Part shown: positions 31,642 to 40,660 of the stretch, one piece after another
Layout of the letters: every line of letters starts with the position of its first letter
Numbering within the stretch: position 1 is the first letter of the stretch
Source: Bacteroidota bacterium
Lineage (GTDB): Bacteria > Bacteroidota > Bacteroidia > Bacteroidales > VadinHA17
Reading direction: 5' to 3'
Assembly (NCBI GenBank): GCA_011049175.1
Contig: DSCJ01000115.1
Location: 1-64,000, forward strand
DNA: 64,000 nt
The notes under the pieces: generated by a model
Databases searched by the model: none
The model's input: the letters and a program-made list of their open reading frames with translations, nothing else
What the model was told of the DNA's origin: nothing
Position numbers and translations under genes: made by a program

Positions 31642-33090
31642 ATGGAAAAAGAACAGGATAAACTATTGCGGGAAGTCACCACCGGGGAGTACAAGTACGG
31701 TTTCTACACCGATATTGAGATGGATACCATTCCTCCGGGCCTGTCGGAAGAAGTGATCAGAAAGATCTCCCTGTTGAAAGGGGAACCCGGGTTTATGCTC
31801 GATTTCAGGCTAAAGGCTTTCAGGCACTGGCAGAAAATGAAGATGCCCCGCTGGGCGCATTTGAAGATACCGGAAATTGATTTTGACCGCATCGTATACT
31901 ATGCTGCACCCAGAAAGAAGGAAGGCCTTTCCAGCCTGGATGAGGTGGACCCCGAACTGCTGGAAACATTCAACAAGCTGGGTATTCCGCTCGACGAGCA
32001 GAAACACCTCACCGGCGTGGCGGTGGATGCGGTAATGGATAGCGTATCGGTCAAGACCACCTTCCGGGAAACCCTGGCGGAGCTGGGTATCATATTCTGC
32101 TCCTTCAGCGATGCCGTCCGCGAACACCCCGACCTGGTAAAAAAGTACATGGGCAGTGTGGTCCCCTATTCCGACAATTTCTTTGCCGCCCTGAACTCGG
32201 CCGTTTTCAGCGACGGTTCTTTCTGTTACATTCCGAAAGGAGTCAGGTGCCCCATGGAACTGTCAACCTACTTCCGTATCAATGCGGCCAATACAGGACA
32301 GTTCGAGCGAACCCTGATCGTTGCCGAAGAAGATAGCTATGTGAGTTATCTGGAAGGCTGTACAGCCCCCATGCGCGACGAGAACCAGCTTCATGCAGCC
32401 ATTGTGGAGATCGTGGCTATGAAAGGAGCCGAAGTGAAATATTCCACGGTACAGAACTGGTATCCAGGCGACAAACAGGGCCAGGGCGGAATCTATAATT
32501 TCGTGACCAAACGGGGGATTTGCCGGGGCGAACGGTCGAAAATCTCATGGACCCAGGTGGAAACCGGTTCGGCCATTACCTGGAAATACCCCAGCTGCAT
32601 CCTGCAGGGCGACCATTCCGTGGGAGAATTCTACTCGGTAGCTGTAACCAACCATTTCCAGCAGGCCGATACCGGAACCAAAATGATCCATATCGGCAAG
32701 AACACGAAATCCACCGTGGTCTCCAAGGGAATTTCCGCCGGAAGAAGCAACAACAGCTACCGCGGACTGGTCAAAGTGCTGAAAAACGCACAGAACGCCC
32801 GGAATTTTTCCCAGTGCGATTCGCTGCTGTTAGGCGACCGGTGCGGAGCCCATACCTTCCCCTACCTGGAAGTGGACAATCAATCGGCCATTGTTGAGCA
32901 CGAAGCCACCACTTCTAAAATTGGCGAAGACCAAATCTTCTACTGCAATCAGCGGGGAATCTCCACCGAAGATGCCATCGGACTAATTGTGAACGGATAT
33001 GCCCGGGAAGTGATCAACAAATTGCCCATGGAATTCGCCGTGGAGGCACAAAAACTGCTCCAGATCAGCCTGGAAGGAAGTGTAGGCTGA
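31642..33090 (+). CDS. sufB: Fe-S cluster assembly protein SufB
   Basis: [44 protein letters not shown]. Confidence 0.96.
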   Translation: MEKEQDKLLREVTTGEYKYGFYTDIEMDTIPPGLSEEVIRKISLLKGEPGFMLDFRLKAFRHWQKMKMPRWAHLKIPEIDFDRIVYYAAPRKKEGLSSLDEVDPELLETFNKLGIPLDEQKHLTGVAVDAVMDSVSVKTTFRETLAELGIIFCSFSDAVREHPDLVKKYMGSVVPYSDNFFAALNSAVFSDGSFCYIPKGVRCPMELSTYFRINAANTGQFERTLIVAEEDSYVSYLEGCTAPMRDENQLHAAIVEIVAMKGAEVKYSTVQNWYPGDKQGQGGIYNFVTKRGICRGERSKISWTQVETGSAITWKYPSCILQGDHSVGEFYSVAVTNHFQQADTGTKMIHIGKNTKSTVVSKGISAGRSNNSYRGLVKVLKNAQNARNFSQCDSLLLGDRCGAHTFPYLEVDNQSAIVEHEATTSKIGEDQIFYCNQRGISTEDAIGLIVNGYAREVINKLPMEFAVEAQKLLQISLEGSVG

Positions 33091-33182
33091 TGAATTTATT
33101 ATTATTTAATTAGATTTGAATATTATTTATTTTAATTTTAATTATATTAACATTATTTTGAATTTTATCAATCCGAAAATAC

Positions 33183-33944
33183 ATGTTAAGCATTCAGAAT
33201 CTTCATGTGTCCATTGAGGGAAAGCCCATCCTGAAAGGAATCAGCCTGGAGGTAAAGCCCGGCGAGATCCATGCTATTATGGGGCCCAACGGGTCGGGGA
33301 AAAGCACCCTGGCGGCCGTACTGGCCGGACGGGACCTGTTTGAAGTAACCGAGGGAAAGATCATGTACATGGGAAAGAACCTGATGGACATGGCCCCGGA
33401 AGAACGGGCCAGGGAGGGCATATTCCTCGGATTCCAGTATCCGGTGGAAATACCCGGCGTGAGCATGGTCAATTTCATGAAAACCGCTGTGAATGAACAG
33501 CGCAAATACCGGGGAGAAGAATCGCTTTCGGCATCCGATTTCCTGAAATTCATGCGCGAGAAGAAAGACCTGGTGGAGTTCGATTCCCAGCTTACGAACC
33601 GCTCGGTAAACGAAGGCTTTTCAGGTGGTGAGAAGAAAAAAAATGAAATCTTCCAGATGGCTATGCTCAATCCCCGCCTGTCAATCCTCGACGAAACCGA
33701 TTCGGGCCTGGATATCGACGCCCTCCGCATCGTAGCCAGGGGAGTGAACAAGCTCAGGAACAAGGAAAATGCCACCATCGTGATCACACACTACCAGAGA
33801 TTGCTGGATTATATCATCCCCGATTACGTGCATGTGCTGTACGACGGTAAAATTGTCCGGTCCAGCGGAAAAGAACTGGCCATGGAACTGGAAGAAAAAG
33901 GATACGACTGGATCAGGCAGGAATATGCCGGTAACGGGAAATAA
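33183..33944 (+). CDS. sufC: Fe-S cluster assembly ATPase SufC
   Basis: GPNGSGKSTLA Walker A, FSGGEKKKNEI signature, DETDSGLDIDAL. Confidence 0.97.
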   Translation: MLSIQNLHVSIEGKPILKGISLEVKPGEIHAIMGPNGSGKSTLAAVLAGRDLFEVTEGKIMYMGKNLMDMAPEERAREGIFLGFQYPVEIPGVSMVNFMKTAVNEQRKYRGEESLSASDFLKFMREKKDLVEFDSQLTNRSVNEGFSGGEKKKNEIFQMAMLNPRLSILDETDSGLDIDALRIVARGVNKLRNKENATIVITHYQRLLDYIIPDYVHVLYDGKIVRSSGKELAMELEEKGYDWIRQEYAGNGK

Positions 33945-33955
33945 CGCAGTACCCT

Positions 33956-35335
33956 ATGAATACCACAACACAGAATCAGGAGACGGAGAAACTGTTCCGG
34001 GAATCGTTCACAAAAAACCGGGATACCATCGAGCGGTTTTCGGCCGGACTGATGAACGGGCGGAGGCAAGAAGCCCTGGAGCATTTTATGCAGCTAGGTA
34101 TTCCGGGGAAGAAAACGGAAAGCTACAAATACACCGATATGCCCGGGCTCTTCAACCCCATGCTGCACATGAACCTGCAACCGAACCATGTGCACATGGA
34201 TGTGAAAGAAATATTCCAGTGCGACGTGCCCAAGCTCGATACCCACATGATCTTTCTGGTAAACGGCTTCCTGCCCCCCAACAGCCCCCCCCTGGAAGAG
34301 CTGGAAGGAAAAGCGCTGGTGGGCAGCCTCGCCGAAGCAGCCCGCCGGTACCCCGAATTGCTTGAAAAACATTACGACCGGTACACTTCCCTCAATCCCG
34401 AAGGCCTGGTAAGCCTGAATACTGCCTTCGCGCAGGACGGGCTCTTTCTCTATATCCCCAACGGAACGGAACTTGAACGGCCTGTTCAGGTGGTCAACAT
34501 GTCGGTATGGGAAGACAATCTCATGATCCAGCAGCGAAACCTGTTCATTGTGGGTAAAAACAGTGCCGCCAGCCTTATTATCTGCGACCATACGCTGGCC
34601 CCCTGGCGGTTCCTGAACAACGCCGTAACAGAAATTTTCCTCGATAAACAGGCCCGCTTCGACCTGTCACGGATACAGAACGAAAACAACAGTTCCCAGC
34701 ATATTTCCCATACTTTTGCCCGGCAGGAAACGGCAAGTACCTTGACCTCCAATACCATTACCCTGCACGGGGGCCTGGTCAGGAATAACTTCTATGCCCT
34801 GCTGAACGGGGAGCACGCCGAAAACAACACCTACGGCCTTTACCTGTCCGACCGCCATCAGCATATAGATAATTTCTCATTCATTGATCACGCGGCTCCA
34901 CACTGCACCAGCAACCAGTTGTTCAAGGGAGTGCTCGACGATCAGGCCACCGGGGCTTTTACCGGACGCATCCTGGTAAGGCAGGATGCACAGAAAACCC
35001 TGGCCTACCAGTCGAACAACAACATCCTGCTTACCGACGAGGCCCGGATGCATTCCAAGCCCCAGCTGGAAATATATGCCGACGATGTAAAATGCAGCCA
35101 CGGAGCCACTGTTGGGCAGCTCGACCCGGCTGCCCTGTTCTACCTGCGGTCGAGGGGCATCAACTACCGCGAGGCACGGCTGATGCTGATGTATGCATTT
35201 GCACACGATATCATTTCCCACATTGCCGTACCTCCCTTTCGCGAACGCATTGACGATCTGGTGGATAAAAGGCTCAGGGGTGAACTCAGCCGATGCAATG
35301 CCTGTCACATCAATTGCGGAAAATTAAACTACTGA
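33956..35335 (+). CDS. sufD: Fe-S cluster assembly protein SufD
   Basis: CSHGATVGQLDPAALFYLRSRGI motif. Confidence 0.95.
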   Translation: MNTTTQNQETEKLFRESFTKNRDTIERFSAGLMNGRRQEALEHFMQLGIPGKKTESYKYTDMPGLFNPMLHMNLQPNHVHMDVKEIFQCDVPKLDTHMIFLVNGFLPPNSPPLEELEGKALVGSLAEAARRYPELLEKHYDRYTSLNPEGLVSLNTAFAQDGLFLYIPNGTELERPVQVVNMSVWEDNLMIQQRNLFIVGKNSAASLIICDHTLAPWRFLNNAVTEIFLDKQARFDLSRIQNENNSSQHISHTFARQETASTLTSNTITLHGGLVRNNFYALLNGEHAENNTYGLYLSDRHQHIDNFSFIDHAAPHCTSNQLFKGVLDDQATGAFTGRILVRQDAQKTLAYQSNNNILLTDEARMHSKPQLEIYADDVKCSHGATVGQLDPAALFYLRSRGINYREARLMLMYAFAHDIISHIAVPPFRERIDDLVDKRLRGELSRCNACHINCGKLNY

Positions 35336-35340
35336 TAACC

Positions 35341-36573
35341 GTGCCCAAAGCATCTTATCCCAATCTGAAATCCATTAGAGAAGATTTCCCCATCCTGCAC
35401 CGAAAGGTACACGGGAAACCCCTGATCTATTTCGACAACGGGGCCACAACCCAGAAACCCCGGTTGGTTATCGAAACCATGAACAGAATATACGAGCAGG
35501 AAAACAGCAGCATCCACCGGGGAGTGCATTACCTCAGCGACCGGATGACCGAAGCCTATGAGGAAGCCCGTAACTCAGTCAGGAAGTTCATCGGAGCCGC
35601 CGCCTCGCATGAAATCGTCTTTACCAGCGGAACCACCGGTTCCATCAATGCCGTAGCCACCTCTTTCGGTGAAAAATATGTGGGCCCGGGCGACGAGGTG
35701 CTGGTTACCGTAATGGAACACCATGCCAACCTGGTCCCCTGGCAGATGCTGTGTGAACGAAAGGGCGCCCGCCTGCGGGCCATCCCCATGAATGACCGGG
35801 GCGAGCTTATGCTCGACCAACTGGACAGCCTCCTGACCGGGAGAACACGTATGCTGGCCGTTACCCACGTATCCAATGCCCTGGGAACCATCAATCCGGT
35901 AAAAAACATCGTGGCCAGGGCACACGAAAGGAATATCCCCGTGCTTGTGGATGGGGCACAGGCCGTCCAGCACCTGGCTGTGGATGTAACCGAACTGGAC
36001 TGTGATTTTTATGTGTTTTCAGGCCATAAGGTCTACGGCCCCACCGGTATCGGCATCCTGTACGGGAAGGAAAAATGGCTGGAAGACCTTCCCCCGTATC
36101 AATACGGAGGCGACATGGTTGACCAGGTCAGTCTGGAAAAAACCACCTTCAACGAGCTGCCGCTGAAATTCGAGGCGGGCACCACAAACTATGTCGGTGC
36201 CATTGGCATGGGTAAAGCCCTGGAATACCTGCAGGGCATCGGGCTGGAGGACATTGCGGCCCACGAACACCACCTGGTGGACTATGCCACACACAACCTC
36301 AGTCAGGTGCCGGGTGTACGCATATACGGAATGGCCAGCCAAAGGATCGCCACCTTTTCCATCCTGCTGGAGAACACCCACCCGTACGATGTGGGGATGA
36401 TCCTCGACAAGCTGGGGATTGCCGTGCGAACGGGAACCCACTGCGCCCAGCCGGTAATGCAGCATTTCGGCATTGAAGGAACCCTCCGGGCCTCCCTGGC
36501 TATGTACAATACACCGGAAGAGATCGACCGTTTCGTAACAGAACTCCAAACCGCTAAATCAATGCTGACATAA
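35341..36573 (+). CDS. sufS: Cysteine desulfurase SufS
   Basis: YFDNGATTQKP, FSGHKVYGPTGIGILYG, RTGTHCAQP; GTG start at 35341 likely. Confidence 0.95.
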   Translation: MPKASYPNLKSIREDFPILHRKVHGKPLIYFDNGATTQKPRLVIETMNRIYEQENSSIHRGVHYLSDRMTEAYEEARNSVRKFIGAAASHEIVFTSGTTGSINAVATSFGEKYVGPGDEVLVTVMEHHANLVPWQMLCERKGARLRAIPMNDRGELMLDQLDSLLTGRTRMLAVTHVSNALGTINPVKNIVARAHERNIPVLVDGAQAVQHLAVDVTELDCDFYVFSGHKVYGPTGIGILYGKEKWLEDLPPYQYGGDMVDQVSLEKTTFNELPLKFEAGTTNYVGAIGMGKALEYLQGIGLEDIAAHEHHLVDYATHNLSQVPGVRIYGMASQRIATFSILLENTHPYDVGMILDKLGIAVRTGTHCAQPVMQHFGIEGTLRASLAMYNTPEEIDRFVTELQTAKSMLT

Positions 36574-36575
36574 CC

Positions 36576-37013
36576 ATGGAAACAAAACCCATACGGCAGG
36601 TACAGGAAGAAATCGTGGATGAGTTTTCAGTTTTCGACAACTGGATGGACAAATACAACTACCTGATCGAACTGAGCCGCGATCTTCCCGCCATCGATGC
36701 AAAGCACAAAACCGAAGAGCACCTGATCAAAGGCTGCCAGTCGAAGGTATGGCTCAGGGCCGAATGGGACAACGGAAAGATCCATTTCACGGCCGACAGC
36801 GACGCTATCATTACCCGGGGCTTGATCGCCTTGCTGATCAGGGTCTTCTCCAACCGTACTCCGGAAGAGATCATGGAGGCCGATCTGGAATTCATCGACC
36901 AGATCGGGCTCCGGGAGAATCTTTCCCCCACCCGGTCGAACGGACTCCTTGCCATGCTCAAACAGATGAAACTGTATGCAGTGGCCTTTGATGCGGCCAA
37001 AAACAAAGAATAA
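36576..37013 (+). CDS. sufE: SufE family sulfur acceptor protein
   Basis: LIKGCQSKVWL motif; position in suf operon. Confidence 0.93.
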   Translation: METKPIRQVQEEIVDEFSVFDNWMDKYNYLIELSRDLPAIDAKHKTEEHLIKGCQSKVWLRAEWDNGKIHFTADSDAIITRGLIALLIRVFSNRTPEEIMEADLEFIDQIGLRENLSPTRSNGLLAMLKQMKLYAVAFDAAKNKE

Positions 37014-37336
37014 TGGAACAGCACGACCAGCGATATGAATTAGAAAGCGAGATCGTTAACAGGCTGAAATATGTGTACGATCCCGAAATCCCCGTCAATG
37101 TGTATGACCTGGGACTGATATACGATGTGGAACTGACCGACGAGCTGGATGTAAAGATCCGCATGACCCTGACGGCACCCAACTGCCCCATGGCCGACGA
37201 GCTGATCAGGGAAATTCATGAAACCGTCAGTACGGTGAAAGGGGTTCGTGAGGTGGAAATCAACCTGGTGTTCGATCCTCCGTGGGATAAAGACATGATG
37301 TCGGATGAAGCCCGCCTGGAACTCGGGCTGCTCTGA
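37013..37336 (+). CDS. DUF59 / SufT-like (PaaD-related) Fe-S assembly protein
   Basis: YDPEIPVNVYDLGLIYDVEL, LTAPNCPMADELIREI; TAATG overlap with sufE. Confidence 0.88.
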   Translation: MEQHDQRYELESEIVNRLKYVYDPEIPVNVYDLGLIYDVELTDELDVKIRMTLTAPNCPMADELIREIHETVSTVKGVREVEINLVFDPPWDKDMMSDEARLELGLL

Positions 37337-37366
37337 CACCCGGAGCTTTTCATTTTTTCTTCCCCT

Positions 37367-38293
37367 ATGGAAACCGACCCCAAACGTTGCAGTATCCTCA
37401 TCAGGGAGGAAGCCCTCCGCCTGGGGTTTGACGACTGTGGCATATCCGCCGCCGGCAAGCTGGACAGGGAAGAAACCTTTCTGAACCGGTGGCTGGAAGA
37501 AGGGCGGCATGCCTGCATGGGGTACATGGAAAGAAATCGCATCAAACGCACCGATCCGGGGAAACTGGTAGCGGGAGCCCGTTCAGTCATTTCTGTCCTG
37601 GTCAACTATTATCCTCCCCGCTTTCAGGAAGACCCTTCGGCCCCTGTGGTGTCAAAATATGCATACTATCCGGATTATCACGGCATTATTAAATCCAGGC
37701 TCCACCTTCTCCTGGATTATATTGATCAGCACATGGGCCCTGTAAAAGCACGAATCTTTGTTGATTCCGCACCGGTGCTGGAACGGGCCTGGGCTGCCCG
37801 CAGCGGACTGGGATGGATCGGGAAAAATACCCTGCTGATATCCCGTAAGTGTGGCTCATTCGTATTTCTGGGCGAGATCATCTGCGATCTGGAGCTGGCC
37901 CCCGGCAAGGAAATACCCGATTACTGCGGGCAGTGCACCCGCTGCATCGATGCCTGTCCCACCGGCGCACTTCTGGCCCCCCGGTTGCTTGATGCCAGCC
38001 GCTGCATTTCATATCATACCATCGAAAACCGGGGAGAGATACCTGAAAGCATGCACGGGAAAATGCAGAACCGTATCTTCGGATGCGATATTTGCCAGGA
38101 TGTTTGCCCCTGGAACCGGAAAGTGCGGCCCACCTCCTTTCCCGGACTGGAACCTGTACCCGGCCTGCTGGAAATGACCACCGACGACTGGGAAGCCCTG
38201 GATGAAACCACTTTCAGTAACAGATTCACGGGCACATCGCTGGAACGTACAGGTTACCGGGGAATCAAAAGGAATCTGAAACTCAGGAAATAA
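37367..38293 (+). CDS. queG: Epoxyqueuosine reductase
   Basis: CGQCTRCIDACPTGA and CDICQDVCPWN 4Fe-4S motifs. Confidence 0.95.
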   Translation: METDPKRCSILIREEALRLGFDDCGISAAGKLDREETFLNRWLEEGRHACMGYMERNRIKRTDPGKLVAGARSVISVLVNYYPPRFQEDPSAPVVSKYAYYPDYHGIIKSRLHLLLDYIDQHMGPVKARIFVDSAPVLERAWAARSGLGWIGKNTLLISRKCGSFVFLGEIICDLELAPGKEIPDYCGQCTRCIDACPTGALLAPRLLDASRCISYHTIENRGEIPESMHGKMQNRIFGCDICQDVCPWNRKVRPTSFPGLEPVPGLLEMTTDDWEALDETTFSNRFTGTSLERTGYRGIKRNLKLRK

Positions 38294-38299
38294 TACCGG

Positions 38300-38704
38300 T
38301 CACGTCCCCGTTACGGTGACCATCACCTTCCGTTGTTGCCGGGGACCGTCGAATTCACAGAGAAAGATGTTCTGCCAGGTGGAAAGTCCCATTTTCCCGT
38401 CGGTTACCGGTATGGTCTCACCGGGGCCCACCAGGCCGGCCTTCAAATGCGCGTCGCCGTTATTGTCCTGCCGGTCGTGTTCCCATACCCCTGCCGGGAT
38501 CAGCTGCGAAAGCAGCCTGATCACATCCTTCTGCACCGAATCGTCCCAGTTTTCCTGAATCATTATGGCAGCTGTTGCTCCCTGCACATATACCGATACC
38601 AGGCCTTCCCTGATTCCGCTTTTCTGCACTACTTCCGACACCTGCCGGGTAATGTCGTACAGGCCGTTTTTGCTGGAAGTGCGAATTGTGATGAGTTCCT
38701 GCAT
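38300..38704 (-). CDS. YjbQ family protein (secondary thiamine-phosphate synthase-type)
   Basis: VYVQGATAAIMIQEN, DNNGDAHLKAGLVG, WQNIFLCEFDGPRQQRKVMVTV. Confidence 0.9.
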   Translation of the reverse strand: MQELITIRTSSKNGLYDITRQVSEVVQKSGIREGLVSVYVQGATAAIMIQENWDDSVQKDVIRLLSQLIPAGVWEHDRQDNNGDAHLKAGLVGPGETIPVTDGKMGLSTWQNIFLCEFDGPRQQRKVMVTVTGT

Positions 38705-38764
38705 TATTGACCGGATTTTGATTACTTTTAGCTTATAAAAATACATCAAACCTGAGGAAATCCC

Positions 38765-39604
38765 ATGTCGGAACAGGAAACTGCCTGGAGATCGTTTGAC
38801 GGACTGGAATATTATGCCTGGTCGGCCTCCCCCATGGGCCCACCGCACGCCGTTATAGCCCTGGTACACGGTATGGGTGAGCATTCACGCCGGTATCACG
38901 ACTGGGCCCGCCGGCTCACACAGTATGATTATGCCTTTGTATCCATGGACTACCGCGGACACGGGCGTTCAGAAGGAAAAAAAGGTCATACCCCTTCGTA
39001 TGAGGCCCTGATGAACGATGTGAAACTGCTCACCACCCGGAGCCGGGAACTGTTTCCCGGCATTCCCCTGGTACTCTACGGCCACAGCCTGGGTGGCAAT
39101 CTTGTTCTGAACTTCCATTTTCTTCATCCGGAAGAAGCTGACCTGCTGGTAGTAACCAGCCCCTGGCTGAAACTTACCTTCGAGCTGCCGGGAGTGATCA
39201 AAAAGGCGGGCAGGCTGATGCGATGCCTTATACCCTCTATGGTGCAGAAAAGCAAACTGGAAACACAGGCCCTGTCGAGAGACATGGAGATCGTGCATAC
39301 ATACGAAAACGACCCCCTGGTACACGACAGGATATCGCTCAATATGCTGTTCCACGTTATAGACCGGGGCCTGACCGCCATCGGTCAGGCAGGAAAAATC
39401 AGGGTGCCTGTGCTGCTGATGCACGGGGAAGAAGACCGGATCACTTCCTGTGAAGCCAGCAGGGAACTGGCCGGGAAAAATACGGAATATATCCGCCTGA
39501 AAACCTGGCCGGGCTGTTACCATGAACTGCATAACGAGCCATGTCGTGACGAAGTGTTCCATTACCTTTCGGGATGGCTCGATAAAAACCTGCCGCCAAA
39601 ATGA
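38765..39604 (+). CDS. Alpha/beta hydrolase, lysophospholipase/monoacylglycerol lipase-like
   Basis: LVHGMGEHSRRY, DYRGHGRSEGKKGH, YGHSLGGNL nucleophile elbow. Confidence 0.88.
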   Translation: MSEQETAWRSFDGLEYYAWSASPMGPPHAVIALVHGMGEHSRRYHDWARRLTQYDYAFVSMDYRGHGRSEGKKGHTPSYEALMNDVKLLTTRSRELFPGIPLVLYGHSLGGNLVLNFHFLHPEEADLLVVTSPWLKLTFELPGVIKKAGRLMRCLIPSMVQKSKLETQALSRDMEIVHTYENDPLVHDRISLNMLFHVIDRGLTAIGQAGKIRVPVLLMHGEEDRITSCEASRELAGKNTEYIRLKTWPGCYHELHNEPCRDEVFHYLSGWLDKNLPPK

Positions 39605-40593
39605 GTGTTCAGGAACGGTTCAGAACTCCCGTTCAAATACCGCCTGCTGGTGACAGCATTGGATACCGCACACCTGTGCTGATGCTCGGGTCCTGTTTCA
39701 CACTGAACATCGGCCGGTTGATGCAGGATTACAAATTCCCGGTGAGCGTCAATCCTTTCGGCGTGCTATACAATCCCGTGTCCATCCTTTCCGGCCTGGA
39801 CCTGCTCATGAACCCGAGACATTTTACATCCGGCGATCTGATCCATCACCAGGGGCTGTGGCACAGCTTCTTTCACCACAGCAACTTTTCCTCCCCAATC
39901 CGTGACAAATGCCTCGAAATCATCAACCGGGAAATGAAACAGGCGGCCGGTTTCCTCAAACAGGCCCGTTTTCTCTTTATATCATGGGGAACCGCCAGGG
40001 TATACCGGTACAAAAAAACAGGGCAGATCGTGTCGAACTGCCATAAACTTCCCCACGAGGAATTCGATCATTTCCTTCTTACCCCGGAAGAAATAGCTGC
40101 CGCCTGGAACGAAAAGCTGGCCACCCTGAAAAACCGCTTTCCCGATTTAACCGTTGTTTTCACCGTCAGTCCTGTCAGGCACTGGAAAGATGGTGCACAC
40201 GGGAACCAGGTCAGCAAATCGGCCCTGCACTGGGCTCTTCACCTGATGATGCAGAAAAATCCCGGTATTCACTATTTCCCTTCCTACGAAATCATGATGG
40301 ACGAACTGAGGGATTACCGGTTTTACGAGGAAGACATGCTCCATTTGAGCCACACGGCCATTTCCTACATCTGGGAGCGATTTGCGGAAACATTTATTGA
40401 CAAAGAGGCCTTGGAAATCATGCCCCAGGTGGAAAAAATCATCACTGCCTGCCGTCACCGGCCCTTTCAGCCAGAGAGCAAGGAATACAGAACCTTTGTG
40501 CAAAACACCCTGAAGCAGTTACGGATACTGCAGAAAAAATACCCCTTTATAACGCTCACACAGGAAGAAATCCTTCTGGAAGAGAAAATATAA
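39601..40593 (+). CDS. GSCFA domain-containing protein
   Basis: LMLGSCFTLNIGRLMQDYKFPVSVNPFGVLYNP; ATGA overlap with upstream CDS. Confidence 0.88.
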   Translation: MSVQERFRTPVQIPPAGDSIGYRTPVLMLGSCFTLNIGRLMQDYKFPVSVNPFGVLYNPVSILSGLDLLMNPRHFTSGDLIHHQGLWHSFFHHSNFSSPIRDKCLEIINREMKQAAGFLKQARFLFISWGTARVYRYKKTGQIVSNCHKLPHEEFDHFLLTPEEIAAAWNEKLATLKNRFPDLTVVFTVSPVRHWKDGAHGNQVSKSALHWALHLMMQKNPGIHYFPSYEIMMDELRDYRFYEEDMLHLSHTAISYIWERFAETFIDKEALEIMPQVEKIITACRHRPFQPESKEYRTFVQNTLKQLRILQKKYPFITLTQEEILLEEKI

Positions 40594-40660
40594 TAACGGG
40601 AGGAATAAACAATTCGAACGTTTGTTTGTTAAATGTTCAACAACCAACAATTAAACAAAT

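Noticed and set aside
31511-31642. TPP riboswitch near thiL
   Set aside because: No CTGAGA/ACCTGA-type thi-box conserved core seen in the leader.
40594-40660. Dyad-like TTTGTTTGTT...AACAATTAAACAAA upstream of the TonB receptor
   Set aside because: Only partial symmetry in an A/T-rich spacer; not strong enough to call a site.
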